64,000 nt of DNA from Iamia sp. SCSIO 61187 (lineage in GTDB: Bacteria; Actinomycetota; Acidimicrobiia; Acidimicrobiales; Iamiaceae), in assembly GCF_019443745.1 (NCBI RefSeq), contig NZ_CP050948.1:1674001-1738000 (forward strand), in the 5' to 3' direction. The notes under the pieces were generated by a model that saw only the letters and a list, made by a program, of their open reading frames with translations, did no database searches and was not told the DNA's origin. The position numbers were made by a program, and so were the translations under genes. This document shows, in pieces, positions 24,850-35,674 of the stretch; the stretch's first letter is position 1, and every line of letters starts with the position of its first letter.

Positions 24850-26295
24850 ATGCCCCTTTCCCCTGACGACTTCAAGGTCGCCGACCTGTCCCTCGCCGGC
24901 TTCGGCCGCAAGGAGATCCAGCTGGCCGAGCACGAGATGCCCGGTCTCATGTCGACCCGCGCCGAGTTCGCCGACGCCCAGCCGCTCAAGGGCGCCCGCA
25001 TCATGGGCTCGCTGCACATGACGATCCAGACCGCGGTCCTCATCGAGACGCTGGTCGCCCTGGGCGCCGACGTGCGCTGGGTCAGCTGCAACATCTTCTC
25101 CACCCAGGACCACGCCGCCGCCGCGGTCGTCGTGGGCCCCGACGGCACCGCCGAGGCCCCCCGGGGCGTCCCCGTCTACGCCTGGAAGGGCGAGACGCTG
25201 GAGGAGTACTGGTGGTGCACCGACCAGGCCCTCCGCTGGCCCGACGGCGCCGGCCCCAACATGATCCTCGACGACGGCGGCGACGCCACCATGCTCGTGC
25301 TCAAGGGCAAGGAGTACGAGGCCGCCGGCGAGGTGCCCGAGCCGACCGACGAGGACTCCGAGGAGTGGACGGTCGTGCTCGGCCTGCTCAAGGAGAGCGT
25401 GGCCAAGGAGCCCAACCGCTGGACCGAGGTCGCCGCCGGCATCAAGGGCGTCACCGAGGAGACCACGACCGGCGTCCACCGCCTCTACCAGATGTTCGAG
25501 AAGGGCGAGCTCGCCTTCCCGGCCATCAACGTCAACGACTCGGTCACCAAGTCGAAGTTCGACAACCTCTACGGCTGCCGCCACAGCCTCATCGACGGCC
25601 TCAACCGGGCCACCGACGTGATGATCGGCGGCAAGGTCGCCTTCGTCGCCGGCTACGGCGACGTCGGCAAGGGCTGCGCCCAGAGCCTCCGGGGCCAGGG
25701 CGCCCGCGTGATCGTGGCCGAGGTCGACCCGATCTGCGCCCTCCAGGCCGCCATGGAGGGCTTCCAGGTGGCGCGGCTCGAGGACGTCCTCGACACCGCC
25801 GACATCTTCATCACCACCACCGGCAACAAGGGCATCATCTCGGCCGAGCACATGGCCCGGATGAAGCACCAGGCCATCGTGGCCAACATCGGCCACTTCG
25901 ACAACGAGATCGACATGGCCGGCCTGGCCCGCATGAGCGACGTCCAGCGCACGACGATCAAGCCCCAGGTCGACGAGTTCACGTTCCCCGACGGGCACTC
26001 GATCATCATGCTGGCCGAGGGTCGCCTCATGAACCTGGGCTGCGCCACCGGCCACCCCAGCTTCGTGATGAGCAACTCGTTCACCAACCAGACGATCGCC
26101 CAGATCGAGCTGTTCACCAAGAACGACGAGTACCCGATCGGCGTCTACACGCTGCCCAAGGTCCTCGACGAGAAGGTGGCCCGGCTGCACCTCGACGCCC
26201 TCGGCGTCCGGCTGACCGAGCTCACCCCCGAGCAGGCCGACTACATCGGCGTGCCGGTGGAGGGCCCGTTCAAGCCCGACCACTACCGCTACTGA
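24850..26295 (+). CDS. ahcY: adenosylhomocysteinase
   Basis: Reversibly hydrolyses S-adenosylhomocysteine to adenosine and homocysteine, relieving product inhibition of methyltransferases. The 481-residue protein has the N-terminal substrate domain ([25 protein letters not shown], the DDGGDAT motif, [18 protein letters not shown] with the catalytic Lys/Asp region). The NAD-binding [13 protein letters not shown] follows, and the family C-terminus FKPDHYRY ends it. The ~40-residue insert in the substrate domain ([16 protein letters not shown]) is the type found in mycobacterial and other actinobacterial enzymes. GGAGGA 8 nt upstream fixes the ATG. Confidence 0.97.
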   Translation: MPLSPDDFKVADLSLAGFGRKEIQLAEHEMPGLMSTRAEFADAQPLKGARIMGSLHMTIQTAVLIETLVALGADVRWVSCNIFSTQDHAAAAVVVGPDGTAEAPRGVPVYAWKGETLEEYWWCTDQALRWPDGAGPNMILDDGGDATMLVLKGKEYEAAGEVPEPTDEDSEEWTVVLGLLKESVAKEPNRWTEVAAGIKGVTEETTTGVHRLYQMFEKGELAFPAINVNDSVTKSKFDNLYGCRHSLIDGLNRATDVMIGGKVAFVAGYGDVGKGCAQSLRGQGARVIVAEVDPICALQAAMEGFQVARLEDVLDTADIFITTTGNKGIISAEHMARMKHQAIVANIGHFDNEIDMAGLARMSDVQRTTIKPQVDEFTFPDGHSIIMLAEGRLMNLGCATGHPSFVMSNSFTNQTIAQIELFTKNDEYPIGVYTLPKVLDEKVARLHLDALGVRLTELTPEQADYIGVPVEGPFKPDHYRY

Positions 26296-26360
26296 CCTGA
26301 ACGGGCGGGCCTCGCGGCCCGCTGACGCCTCGCCCGGCCCCGCCGGGCACCGCACCGGAC

Positions 26361-26390
26361 GACGGCCGGTCCCCTCGGGGACCGGCCGTC
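26361..26390 (+). terminator. strong hairpin terminator downstream of ahcY
   Basis: GACGGCCGGTCCC pairs perfectly with GGGACCGGCCGTC around a CTCG loop (13-14 bp, almost all G-C). There is no T-tract, as is common in very GC-rich actinobacteria. It lies 66 bp after the ahcY stop. Confidence 0.7.
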
Positions 26391-26396
26391 GCCGCG

Positions 26397-26591
26397 CCCG
26401 GCTACGGCCCACCCCCCGGGTACGGACCCCCGCCCGGGTACGGGCAGCCCGGGTACGGCCCGCCACCGGGCTACGGCCCGCCGCCCGGGTACGGCCCGCC
26501 GCCGGGTCCGCCCCCGGGGTTCGGCACCGGCCCCGGCTTCGGGGCGCCGCCGCCCCCGCCCGGCGACGGTCCGGACCTGGGCAAGCGCTGA
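26397..26591 (+). pseudogene. orphan Pro-Gly-Tyr-rich coding remnant
   Basis: Codons 26397-26591 read as repeating PGYGPPPGYG units followed by PGFGAPPPPPGDGPDLGKR and a TGA. This is the kind of tail or head found on actinobacterial membrane proteins. The frame is open back to 26301 but contains no ATG, GTG or TTG, and the ahcY terminator sits inside it. So it looks like the 3' remnant of a lost gene, or an exon-like fragment left by deletion. Translation is unlikely. Confidence 0.5.
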
Positions 26592-26623
26592 CGCTCCCGG
26601 GGGCGGTGCCGGCCCGGCACCGA

Positions 26624-26629
26624 TAGGTT
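26624..26629 (+). promoter_or_regulatory. -10 box TAGGTT of the aldo/keto reductase gene
   Basis: TAGGTT is separated by 7 nt from the ATG at 26637, with no ribosome-binding site between; leaderless-type start. Confidence 0.45.
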
Positions 26630-26636
26630 CGGCCGG

Positions 26637-27638
26637 ATGCAGCATCGCTTCCTCGGCCGCAGCGGCCTCAAGGTCTCGGCCGTCAGCTACGGCAACTGGA
26701 TCACCCACGGCTCCCAGGTGGAGGACGACGCCGCCACCGCCTGCGTCCACCGGGCCCTCGACCTCGGGGTCACGACCTTCGACACCGCCGACGTCTACGC
26801 CGGCACCAAGGCCGAGGTCGTGCTGGGCAAGGCCCTCGCCGGCCAGCGCCGCGAGGGCCTCGAGATCGCCACCAAGGTGTTCTGGCCGACCGGCCCGGGC
26901 GTCAACGACCGGGGCCTGTCGCGCAAGCACATCATGGAGTCGATCGACGGCTCGCTCCGCCGTCTCCAGACCGACCACGTCGACCTGTACCAGGCCCACC
27001 GCTTCGACCACCAGACCCCGCTGGAGGAGACGATGGTCGCCTTCGCCGACGTGGTCCGGGCGGGCAAGGCCCACTACATCGGGGTGTCGGAGTGGACCGC
27101 CGACCAGATCCGGCGGGGGGCGGCCCTCGCCCGCGAGCTCCGGGTCCCGTTCGTGTCCAACCAGCCCCAGTACTCGATGCTGTGGCGGGTCATCGAGCGC
27201 GACGTCGTCCCCGCCTGCGAGGACGAGGGCCTCTCGCAGATCGTGTGGTCGCCCATGGCCCAGGGGATCCTCACCGGCAAGTACCTGCCGGGCGAGCCGC
27301 CGCCCGAGGGCAGCCGGGCCACCGACGAGGCCAGCGGCAAGGGCTTCATCGAGGGCTTCCTGTCCGACGACGACCTGCTCCAGCGGGTCCAGGACCTCAA
27401 GCCGCTGGCCGAGGGGGCGGGGATCTCGATGCCGCAGATGGCCGTGGCCTGGGTCCTCCGCAACCCCAACGTGGCCTCGGCCATCGTCGGCGCCTCCCGC
27501 CCCGACCAGCTCGACGCCACCGTCGCCGCCGCCGACATCACCCTCGACGACGACCTGGTGGCCGCCATCGACGACGTCCTCGGCGACAAGGTCGAGCGCA
27601 GCGCCCGCCTGACCACCTCCCCCCGCACCCGCCCCTAG
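26637..27638 (+). CDS. aldo/keto reductase (Kv-beta/YghZ-like group)
   Basis: A 333-residue (alpha/beta)8 NADPH-dependent oxidoreductase. The catalytic tetrad is visible as Asp and Tyr in FDTADVYAG, Lys in IATKVFWP and His in YQAHRFDH. The cofactor end reads VASAIVGASRPDQL. The RVIERDVVPACEDEGLSQIVWSPMAQGILTGKY segment is characteristic of the voltage-gated potassium channel beta-like/AKR7-related group. These reduce aldehydes and ketones, and the physiological substrate is unknown. It appears monocistronic, bounded by its own promoter and a 17-bp-arm palindrome downstream. Confidence 0.9.
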   Translation: MQHRFLGRSGLKVSAVSYGNWITHGSQVEDDAATACVHRALDLGVTTFDTADVYAGTKAEVVLGKALAGQRREGLEIATKVFWPTGPGVNDRGLSRKHIMESIDGSLRRLQTDHVDLYQAHRFDHQTPLEETMVAFADVVRAGKAHYIGVSEWTADQIRRGAALARELRVPFVSNQPQYSMLWRVIERDVVPACEDEGLSQIVWSPMAQGILTGKYLPGEPPPEGSRATDEASGKGFIEGFLSDDDLLQRVQDLKPLAEGAGISMPQMAVAWVLRNPNVASAIVGASRPDQLDATVAAADITLDDDLVAAIDDVLGDKVERSARLTTSPRTRP

Positions 27639-27648
27639 ACCCCACCCC

Positions 27649-27702
27649 CCGAACTCGGTGGCAGATCTGAAACGTCCATCCCACCTCTGCCACCGAGTTC
27701 GG
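27649..27702. repeat. palindrome with 17-bp perfect arms after the aldo/keto reductase
   Basis: CCGAACTCGGTGGCAGA (27649-27665) and its exact complement TCTGCCACCGAGTTCGG (27686-27702) enclose 20 bp. It probably terminates the upstream gene. It resembles the other palindromic elements of this window in size but not in sequence. Confidence 0.7.
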
Positions 27703-27710
27703 CGCCGTCG

Positions 27711-27741
27711 GACTGTCACACCCTTGGCGGATGATGGGGGC
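27711..27741 (+). promoter_or_regulatory. conserved leaderless promoter GACTGTCACACCC-N7-ATGAT of the comF-like gene
   Basis: The 31 bp before the ATG have the same layout as 49786-49816. A 13-bp identical block GACTGTCACACCC comes first, then a 7-bp variable spacer and an 11-bp block ATGATnGGGnC touching the start codon. CTGTCACAC-N8-GATGAT fits the spacing of the RecA-independent (PafBC) mycobacterial DNA-damage promoter TTGTCRGTG-N8-TAnnnT, although identity to that consensus is only partial. Confidence 0.5.
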
Positions 27742-28338
27742 ATGCTGCTCGCCGCCCGGTGCGCGTCGTGCGGCCGGTCCGGGGCCTCCCCGTGCCGGGC
27801 CTGCCACGCCGAGCTGCGCCCGCCCGCGCCCGAGCCCGCCCCGCCCGGCCTCGCGGGCCTCGTCACCCTCCTGCGCTACGAGGGCCCGGCCCGGCCGCTC
27901 GTGGCCCGGCTGAAGTACCGCAACCACCGCCAGGGGCTCGGCTGGCTGGCCGCCGGCCTGGCCCGCCGGGTGACCGAGGCGGGCGTCACCGTCGACCTGG
28001 TCACCTGGGCCCCGACCACCGCCCGGCACCGGCGCGAGCGCGGCTTCGACCACGCCGAGCTGCTGGCCCGGGCCGTCGCCCGCGAGCTGGGCGTCGGGTG
28101 CCGGCCCCTCCTGCACCGCCGACCGGGCCCGCCCCAGACGGGGCGGCCGGCCGCGGCCCGGAGGACGGTCGGGCCCCGCTTCGCCCTGCGGGAGGGCCTC
28201 GCCGCCGGGACCCGGGTGCTCGTCGTCGACGACGTGGTCACCACCGGTGCCACCCTGCGGGCCGCCGTCGCCGCCGTGGCCCGGGGCGGCGGGAGACCCA
28301 CGCCGGCCGCCGTCGCCCGCACCCCGGCCCCCCACTGA
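27742..28338 (+). CDS. ComF family phosphoribosyltransferase-like protein
   Basis: A 198-residue protein. The N-terminal zinc-ribbon-like CxxC pair (CASC...CRAC) and LLRYEGPARPLVARLKYRN lead into the type I phosphoribosyltransferase core. That core has APTTARHRRERGFDHAELLAR and the PRPP-binding loop VLVVDDVVTTGATLRAA. ComF proteins are tied to DNA uptake and single-strand DNA handling in competent bacteria; the biochemical role is unproven. The ATG at 27742 sits directly after a conserved promoter. Confidence 0.88.
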   Translation: MLLAARCASCGRSGASPCRACHAELRPPAPEPAPPGLAGLVTLLRYEGPARPLVARLKYRNHRQGLGWLAAGLARRVTEAGVTVDLVTWAPTTARHRRERGFDHAELLARAVARELGVGCRPLLHRRPGPPQTGRPAAARRTVGPRFALREGLAAGTRVLVVDDVVTTGATLRAAVAAVARGGGRPTPAAVARTPAPH

Positions 28339-28424
28339 GCCCCGCCCCGGGCCGGTGCCGCCACCTGCGGCCGGCGCGAGGATCACGTCTACAGTCGGAG
28401 GACCCCAGCACGAGGAGCACCTGG

Positions 28425-29024
28425 ATGGAAGTGACCGTCAGCGCCCGGCACACGGAGATCCCCGAGCGGCTCCGGCTCTCGGCCGAGGAGAAGATCGGCA
28501 AGCTGGGCCGGTTCGTCGAGGGCATGGACCGGGCTGAGGTCCACTTCACCACCCACCGCAACCCGCGCATCTCCGAGCCGGAGCTGTGCGAGGTCACCCT
28601 CGAGGGCCACGGCCACTTCGTCCGGGCCAAGACGGCCGGCGCCGACGGCTACGTCGCCGTCGACAAGGCCGTGGCCAAGCTCGAGCAGCAGCTGCAGAAG
28701 CTCAAGACCAAGCTGCAGCGCCAGAAGCGGGGCGCGGGCCGCAGCGTGCGGACGGCGCCGGTCACCGAGGGCCTGCTCGGCGACTCGGCCGTGCTCGACG
28801 CCTCCGGCGATGCCCCGTCGGACGCACCGGCGCCACCGGCGCTCCCGAAGATCGTCAAGGTCAAGCGGTTCGCGCCGATGGGGATGACGGCCGACGAGGC
28901 CGCCCAGCGCATGGACCTCCTCGGCCACGGTTTCTTCTTCTTCACCAACCTCGACACCGGCCGGGCCGCGGTGGTCTACCGGCGAGAGGACGGCGACATC
29001 GGACTCATCGACGAGGATGGCTAG
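28425..29024 (+). CDS. hpf: long-form ribosome hibernation promoting factor
   Basis: A 199-residue protein. The N-terminal HPF/YfiA domain (EVTVSARHTEIPERLRLSAEEKIGKLGRF ... AVDKAVAKLEQQLQKLKTKLQRQK) binds the decoding centre. An acidic Ala/Pro linker connects it to the C-terminal dimerisation domain (IVKVKRFAPMGMTADEAAQRMDLLGHGFFFFTNLDTGRAAVVYRREDGDIGLI). That domain drives 100S ribosome formation in long-form HPF bacteria. GAGGAG 8 nt upstream fixes the ATG. Confidence 0.94.
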   Translation: MEVTVSARHTEIPERLRLSAEEKIGKLGRFVEGMDRAEVHFTTHRNPRISEPELCEVTLEGHGHFVRAKTAGADGYVAVDKAVAKLEQQLQKLKTKLQRQKRGAGRSVRTAPVTEGLLGDSAVLDASGDAPSDAPAPPALPKIVKVKRFAPMGMTADEAAQRMDLLGHGFFFFTNLDTGRAAVVYRREDGDIGLIDEDG

Positions 29025-29198
29025 GGCCGGGGAGGCGCAGCGGAGTGGCCAGATGACAGGGCCGGCGAGGCGCAGCCGAGTGGCCAGATGACAGGGGCGG
29101 CGAGGGCAGCCGAGTGGCCAGATGACAGGGCCGGCGAGGCGCAGCCGAGTGGCCAGATGACAGGGGCGGCGAGGCGCAGCCGAGTGGCCAGATGACAC
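29025..29198. repeat. five-unit 35-bp tandem repeat between hpf and the response regulator
   Basis: Units at 29025-29059, 29060-29094, 29095-29128 (34 bp), 29129-29163 and 29164-29198 share GAGGCGCAGCCGAGTGGCCA followed by GATGACAG, with variation at their left ends (GGCCGG or GGGCGG). The array starts at the base after the hpf stop codon and ends 61 bp before the next start codon. Confidence 0.9.
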
Positions 29199-29259
29199 GG
29201 CCGGCACAGGTCGGCACCGAGATCCGGGCGGGGGCCCGACACCGAATGGGAGTGCACGG

Positions 29260-29946
29260 GTGAGCCAACCACCAGGGGGGCACCAGATCAGGGTCCTGGT
29301 CTGCGACGACCACGCCGTCTTCCGGCGCGGCCTGTCACTGGTCCTCGAGCCCGAGGACGACATCGAGGTGGTCGCCGAGGCCAGCACCGGCGAGGAGGCC
29401 GTCGAGCTGGCCCGGGACACGGCGCCCGACGTGGTGCTGCTCGACGTGCGGATGCCCGGCGTCGGGGGGATCGAGGCGGCCCGCCGGCTGGCCCTCGAGG
29501 TGCCCGCCGCGCGGGTCGTGATGCTGACCGTGAGCGACACCGAGAGCGACCTCTACGACGCCATCAAGGCCGGGGCCGTGGGCTACCTCCTCAAGGAGGC
29601 CTCGATCGAGGAGGTCGCCGACGCCGTGCGGGCGGTGGCGGCCGGCCAGAGCCTGGTGACGCCGTCGATGGCCACCAAGCTGCTCAACGAGTTCACCGCC
29701 CTGGCCAACCGGGTCGACGGTGGCCGGGTCGCCCCCGCCGGGCCCCGGCTGACCGGCCGGGAGGTCGAGGTGCTGGGGTTCATCGCCCGGGGGCGGAGCA
29801 ACCGGGAGATCGCCGAGGAGCTCTTCATCTCCGAGAACACGGTGAAGAACCACGTGCGCAACATCCTGGAGAAGCTCCAGCTCCACTCCCGGACCGAGGC
29901 CGCCCTCTACGCGGTCCGCGAGCACATCATCGACTTGGGTCCCTAG
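29260..29946 (+). CDS. NarL/FixJ-family response regulator
   Basis: A 228-residue two-component regulator. The receiver domain (residues ~10-125) has the acidic pair (CDDH), the phospho-acceptor Asp in VVLLDVRMPG, Thr in MLTVSD and Lys in LLKEAS. The LuxR-type HTH follows (LTGREVEVLGFIARGRSNREIAEELFISENTVKNHVRNILEKL). No sensor kinase lies nearby, so the signal is unknown. GTG start at 29260, 46 bp upstream of secA after its own stop, so some read-through into secA is possible. Confidence 0.92.
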   Translation: MSQPPGGHQIRVLVCDDHAVFRRGLSLVLEPEDDIEVVAEASTGEEAVELARDTAPDVVLLDVRMPGVGGIEAARRLALEVPAARVVMLTVSDTESDLYDAIKAGAVGYLLKEASIEEVADAVRAVAAGQSLVTPSMATKLLNEFTALANRVDGGRVAPAGPRLTGREVEVLGFIARGRSNREIAEELFISENTVKNHVRNILEKLQLHSRTEAALYAVREHIIDLGP

Positions 29947-29992
29947 GGCCGCCGGGGGGCCGTCGGGGGTGGGTCGGTAGAGTGATCCCTCC

Positions 29993-32728
<2,736 letters not shown>

Positions 32729-32738
32729 AGGGACCGTG

Positions 32739-32781
32739 CTGTCAATCCTGGTGGGCCGTGGAGGCGCATGGTGATTGACAG
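32739..32781. promoter_or_regulatory. inverted repeat CTGTCAATC / GATTGACAG spanning the dinB2 start codon
   Basis: Perfect 9-bp arms at 32739-32747 and 32773-32781 enclose the ribosome site and the ATG at 32768. It could hide the start in a hairpin or bind a dimeric regulator. Symmetry is exact, but the function is inferred. Confidence 0.5.
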
Positions 32782-33823
32782 AACGGGGCGGGACTGGGTG
32801 CTGCACGTCGACCTGGACCAGTTCCTGGCCGCGGTCGAGGTGCGGCGGCGGCCCGAGCTGGCCGGTCGGCCCGTGGTGGTGGGCGGCGACGGTGACCCGC
32901 ACCGGCCCCGGCAGGTCGTGGCCACCGCGTCCTACGAGGCCCGGGCCCACGGGGTGCGGTCGGGGATGCCGCTGCGCACCGCCCTGCGCCGCTGTCCCGA
33001 CGCCGTCTTCCTGCCGTCGGACCGGGCGGCCTACGACGCCGCCTCCGAGGAGGTGATGGCGACGCTCCGGTCGTTCCCGGTCGTCGTCGAGGTGTGGGGG
33101 TGGGACGAGGCCTTCGTCGGCACCCGCACCGACGACCCCGAGGGCCTGGCCCGGCAGATCAGGGCCCGGGTGGCCGAACGCACCGGCCTGTCGTGCGCGG
33201 TGGGGATCGGCGAGAGCCGCCTCCTGGCCAAGACGGCGACGGGCACGGCCAAGCCCGGCGGCATCGCCACCCTCACCCGGCGGGAGTGGGCCCGGACGAT
33301 GGCCGACGAGCCCGTCGCGGTGGTGTGGGGCATCGGGCCGCGCATCGCCGCCCGGCTGCGCGCCTGTGGGGTGCGCACCGTCGGCGACCTGGCCCGGGCC
33401 GACGAGGCCGTCCTGGCCGCCGAGTTCGGGCCCCGCATCGGTCCCGGACTCAAGGTGCTGGGGCTCGGGGGCGGGACCGACCCGATCGACGGTGCGCCCC
33501 GCGTGGCCAAGGGCCGGAGCCGGGAGGTGACCTTCACCGAGGACCTGACCGACCCGGCCCGCGTCGCCGAGGAGGTCGACGGCCTGGCCCGCGCCGTGAC
33601 CGAGGAGGTCGTGGCCGACGGGCGCACCGTCACCCACGTGGCGGTCAAGGTCCGCACGGCCACGTTCTGGACCCGCACCAAGATCAGCAAGCTGCCCGAG
33701 GCGACGACGGACCCGGCGACGGCGGCGGCCCAGGCCGCCGTCGTCCTGGGCCGCTTCGGCGCCGAGCTCCACCGCCCCATCCGCCTCCTCGGCGTCCGCG
33801 TCGTCCTCGAGGATCCGACCTGA
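32768..33823 (+). CDS. dinB2: Y-family DNA polymerase IV, DinB2-like
   Basis: A 351-residue translesion polymerase. Catalytic carboxylates are Asp15 (HVDLDQF) and Asp113-Glu114 (WGWDEAF), and the YEAR motif reads SYEARAHGVRSGMP. The residue that is normally the Phe/Tyr steric gate is Leu20 (DLDQFLAAVE). Leu at this position and the WGWDEA motif are features I recall from mycobacterial DinB2, which readily incorporates ribonucleotides and 8-oxo-dNTPs. The little-finger domain ends without a recognisable clamp-binding QLxLF tail, also as in DinB2. The gene has its own start 39 bp after secA. Confidence 0.92.
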   Translation: MVIDRTGRDWVLHVDLDQFLAAVEVRRRPELAGRPVVVGGDGDPHRPRQVVATASYEARAHGVRSGMPLRTALRRCPDAVFLPSDRAAYDAASEEVMATLRSFPVVVEVWGWDEAFVGTRTDDPEGLARQIRARVAERTGLSCAVGIGESRLLAKTATGTAKPGGIATLTRREWARTMADEPVAVVWGIGPRIAARLRACGVRTVGDLARADEAVLAAEFGPRIGPGLKVLGLGGGTDPIDGAPRVAKGRSREVTFTEDLTDPARVAEEVDGLARAVTEEVVADGRTVTHVAVKVRTATFWTRTKISKLPEATTDPATAAAQAAVVLGRFGAELHRPIRLLGVRVVLEDPT

Positions 33824-33883
33824 TCGCAGCCGCCACCGCACCCGCGAACAGGGCGGGTCCGACCGGACCTGTGCAGGGCGACG

Positions 33884-35674
33884 TCAGACGCGCCGGCCGG
33901 CCTCCATCCGGACGACGTCGTCGGCCCGGGCCAGCACCGCCGGCCGGTGGGTGACCACGAGGACCGAGGTGCCGTCCTCGGCCGCGGCGGCCAGGAGGCC
34001 CTCCCACAGCTCGGCCTCGGTGGTGGCATCGAGGGCGCTGGAGAGGTCGTCGACGACGAGCAGGGCGGGCCGGCGGGCGAGGGCCCGGGCGGCGGCGACC
34101 CGTTGGACCTGACCGCCCGACAGGCGGACGCCCCGGGACCCGACGACGGTGGCCAGCCCCTCGGGCATGGCGGCCACGTCCCGCTCCAGGCGGGAGAGGC
34201 GCAGGGCGTGGGGGAGGCGGGCGCGGGGCAGGCCGAGCAGCACGGCGTCGGCCAGCGGCTCGCTGAAGAGCCGGGGCACCTGGGGCACGTAGGCGACGCG
34301 AGGTGGCACCAGGACCCGCGACGGCTCGGACACGTCCTGGCCGTCCCAGCGGAGCGTGCCCTCGAACGGGACCAGGCCGAGCACGGCCCGCAAGAGGCTG
34401 GACTTGCCCGCCCCGACCGGGCCGGTCACGGCCACCAGCTCGCCGGGGCGCACGGTGAGGTCGACGTCGTCCACGGCGAGGACCCCGTGGCGCCGCACGG
34501 TCAGGCGTCGGACCTCGAGCCCGCCGGCGGGGTGGTCCCCGGTGGACGGGTGGCGGGACCGGCGGTCGGCCTCGGTCCGGAACGGCAGGTCGGGGTCCTC
34601 GACGCCGGGCACGGGGCCGACGGCGGCGTCGGCCGGGCCGCGGCGGGGCGCGCGGAGGCGCAGCTCGTGGGTCCCGGCCACAGCGGCGAGGGACCGGCGC
34701 TCGGGGGGCAGGAGCCGGGCCAGGCGGTCGGCGGAGACGTCGGCCTGGCGGTGGTAGGCGCCGAGCCGGCCCACGAAGCGGGGGAGGCTGGCCACGACCG
34801 TCGAGAAGGCGGCGATGACGCCGAGGTCGCCGACCGTCAGGTCCCCGCGGGCGACCGCCGGCGCCGCCGCCACCAGGCTGGCGGCGAGGGCCAGGTCGGC
34901 GGTGGTGCCCGACAGGGTGTAGAGGAGCTGGGTCCCGACCTCGTCGCGGGCCGCGTGCCGGGCCCGGTCCTCGCCCAGGGCGGCGAAGCGCTGCACGGCG
35001 GCGCCCTCGGCGCCGGCCGCCTTGAGCGAGGCGATGGCGCCGAAGGTGTCGCCCACGAACCCGGTCACGCGCGCCGTGGCCTGGCGGGCGGCCCGGCGCC
35101 AGACGCGCAGCCGCGGACCGAAGCCGTGGGCCAGGACCATCACGACCACGGCGGGCAGGGCCACGGTGAGCGCCAGGCGCACGTCGATGGTGAGCAGGAC
35201 GCCGACGGCCAGCACGGCGGCGAGCGACGTCCCCACCACGTCCAGCCAGACGTCGAGGACGAGGGCGGCGTCCTCGGTGTCGTCGCGGAAGCGGCTGACG
35301 GCCTCGCCCGACGAGCCCGGGAGGCGGTCGTCGACCGGGCCCGGGTCCGTCACCAGCGAGTCGAGCAGGGCCAGGCGGATGACGGTGTGCCAGCCGACCC
35401 AGGCGCCGTGCCACTGCACCACGGCCACCAGGAACAGCGACCAGCGGGACACCTCGATGCCGGCGAGCACGGCCAGCGCGGCCCACGGCACCGTGACCCG
35501 GCCGGCACCGGAGATGGCGTCGAGGACGGCGCCCAGGGCCAGGCCGGTGGCGACGGGGAGCGAGTGGAACAGCGTCCACCAGCCGCACGCCAGGCTCCAC
35601 GCGACCGGGTCCCGGCGGAGGACCTGGGCGGCGAGGCGGGCGCCGGTGCGGACGTCGCCGGCGCGGGTGCTCAC
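33884..35674 (-). CDS. ABC exporter subunit with degenerate catalytic site
   Basis: A 596-residue half-transporter with an N-terminal six-helix membrane domain and a C-terminal nucleotide-binding domain. The NBD has Walker A GPVGAGKSS, signature LSGGQVQR and H-loop VTHRP. The catalytic Glu after Walker B is Asp543 (LVVDDLSSALD). Together with the intact partner upstream this defines a heterodimeric exporter with one degenerate ATP site, as in TM287/288-type proteins. GTG at 35674 overlaps the partner's stop by 4 bp. Substrate unknown; drugs, lipids or peptides are possible. Confidence 0.9.
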   Translation of the reverse strand: MSTRAGDVRTGARLAAQVLRRDPVAWSLACGWWTLFHSLPVATGLALGAVLDAISGAGRVTVPWAALAVLAGIEVSRWSLFLVAVVQWHGAWVGWHTVIRLALLDSLVTDPGPVDDRLPGSSGEAVSRFRDDTEDAALVLDVWLDVVGTSLAAVLAVGVLLTIDVRLALTVALPAVVVMVLAHGFGPRLRVWRRAARQATARVTGFVGDTFGAIASLKAAGAEGAAVQRFAALGEDRARHAARDEVGTQLLYTLSGTTADLALAASLVAAAPAVARGDLTVGDLGVIAAFSTVVASLPRFVGRLGAYHRQADVSADRLARLLPPERRSLAAVAGTHELRLRAPRRGPADAAVGPVPGVEDPDLPFRTEADRRSRHPSTGDHPAGGLEVRRLTVRRHGVLAVDDVDLTVRPGELVAVTGPVGAGKSSLLRAVLGLVPFEGTLRWDGQDVSEPSRVLVPPRVAYVPQVPRLFSEPLADAVLLGLPRARLPHALRLSRLERDVAAMPEGLATVVGSRGVRLSGGQVQRVAAARALARRPALLVVDDLSSALDATTEAELWEGLLAAAAEDGTSVLVVTHRPAVLARADDVVRMEAGRRV

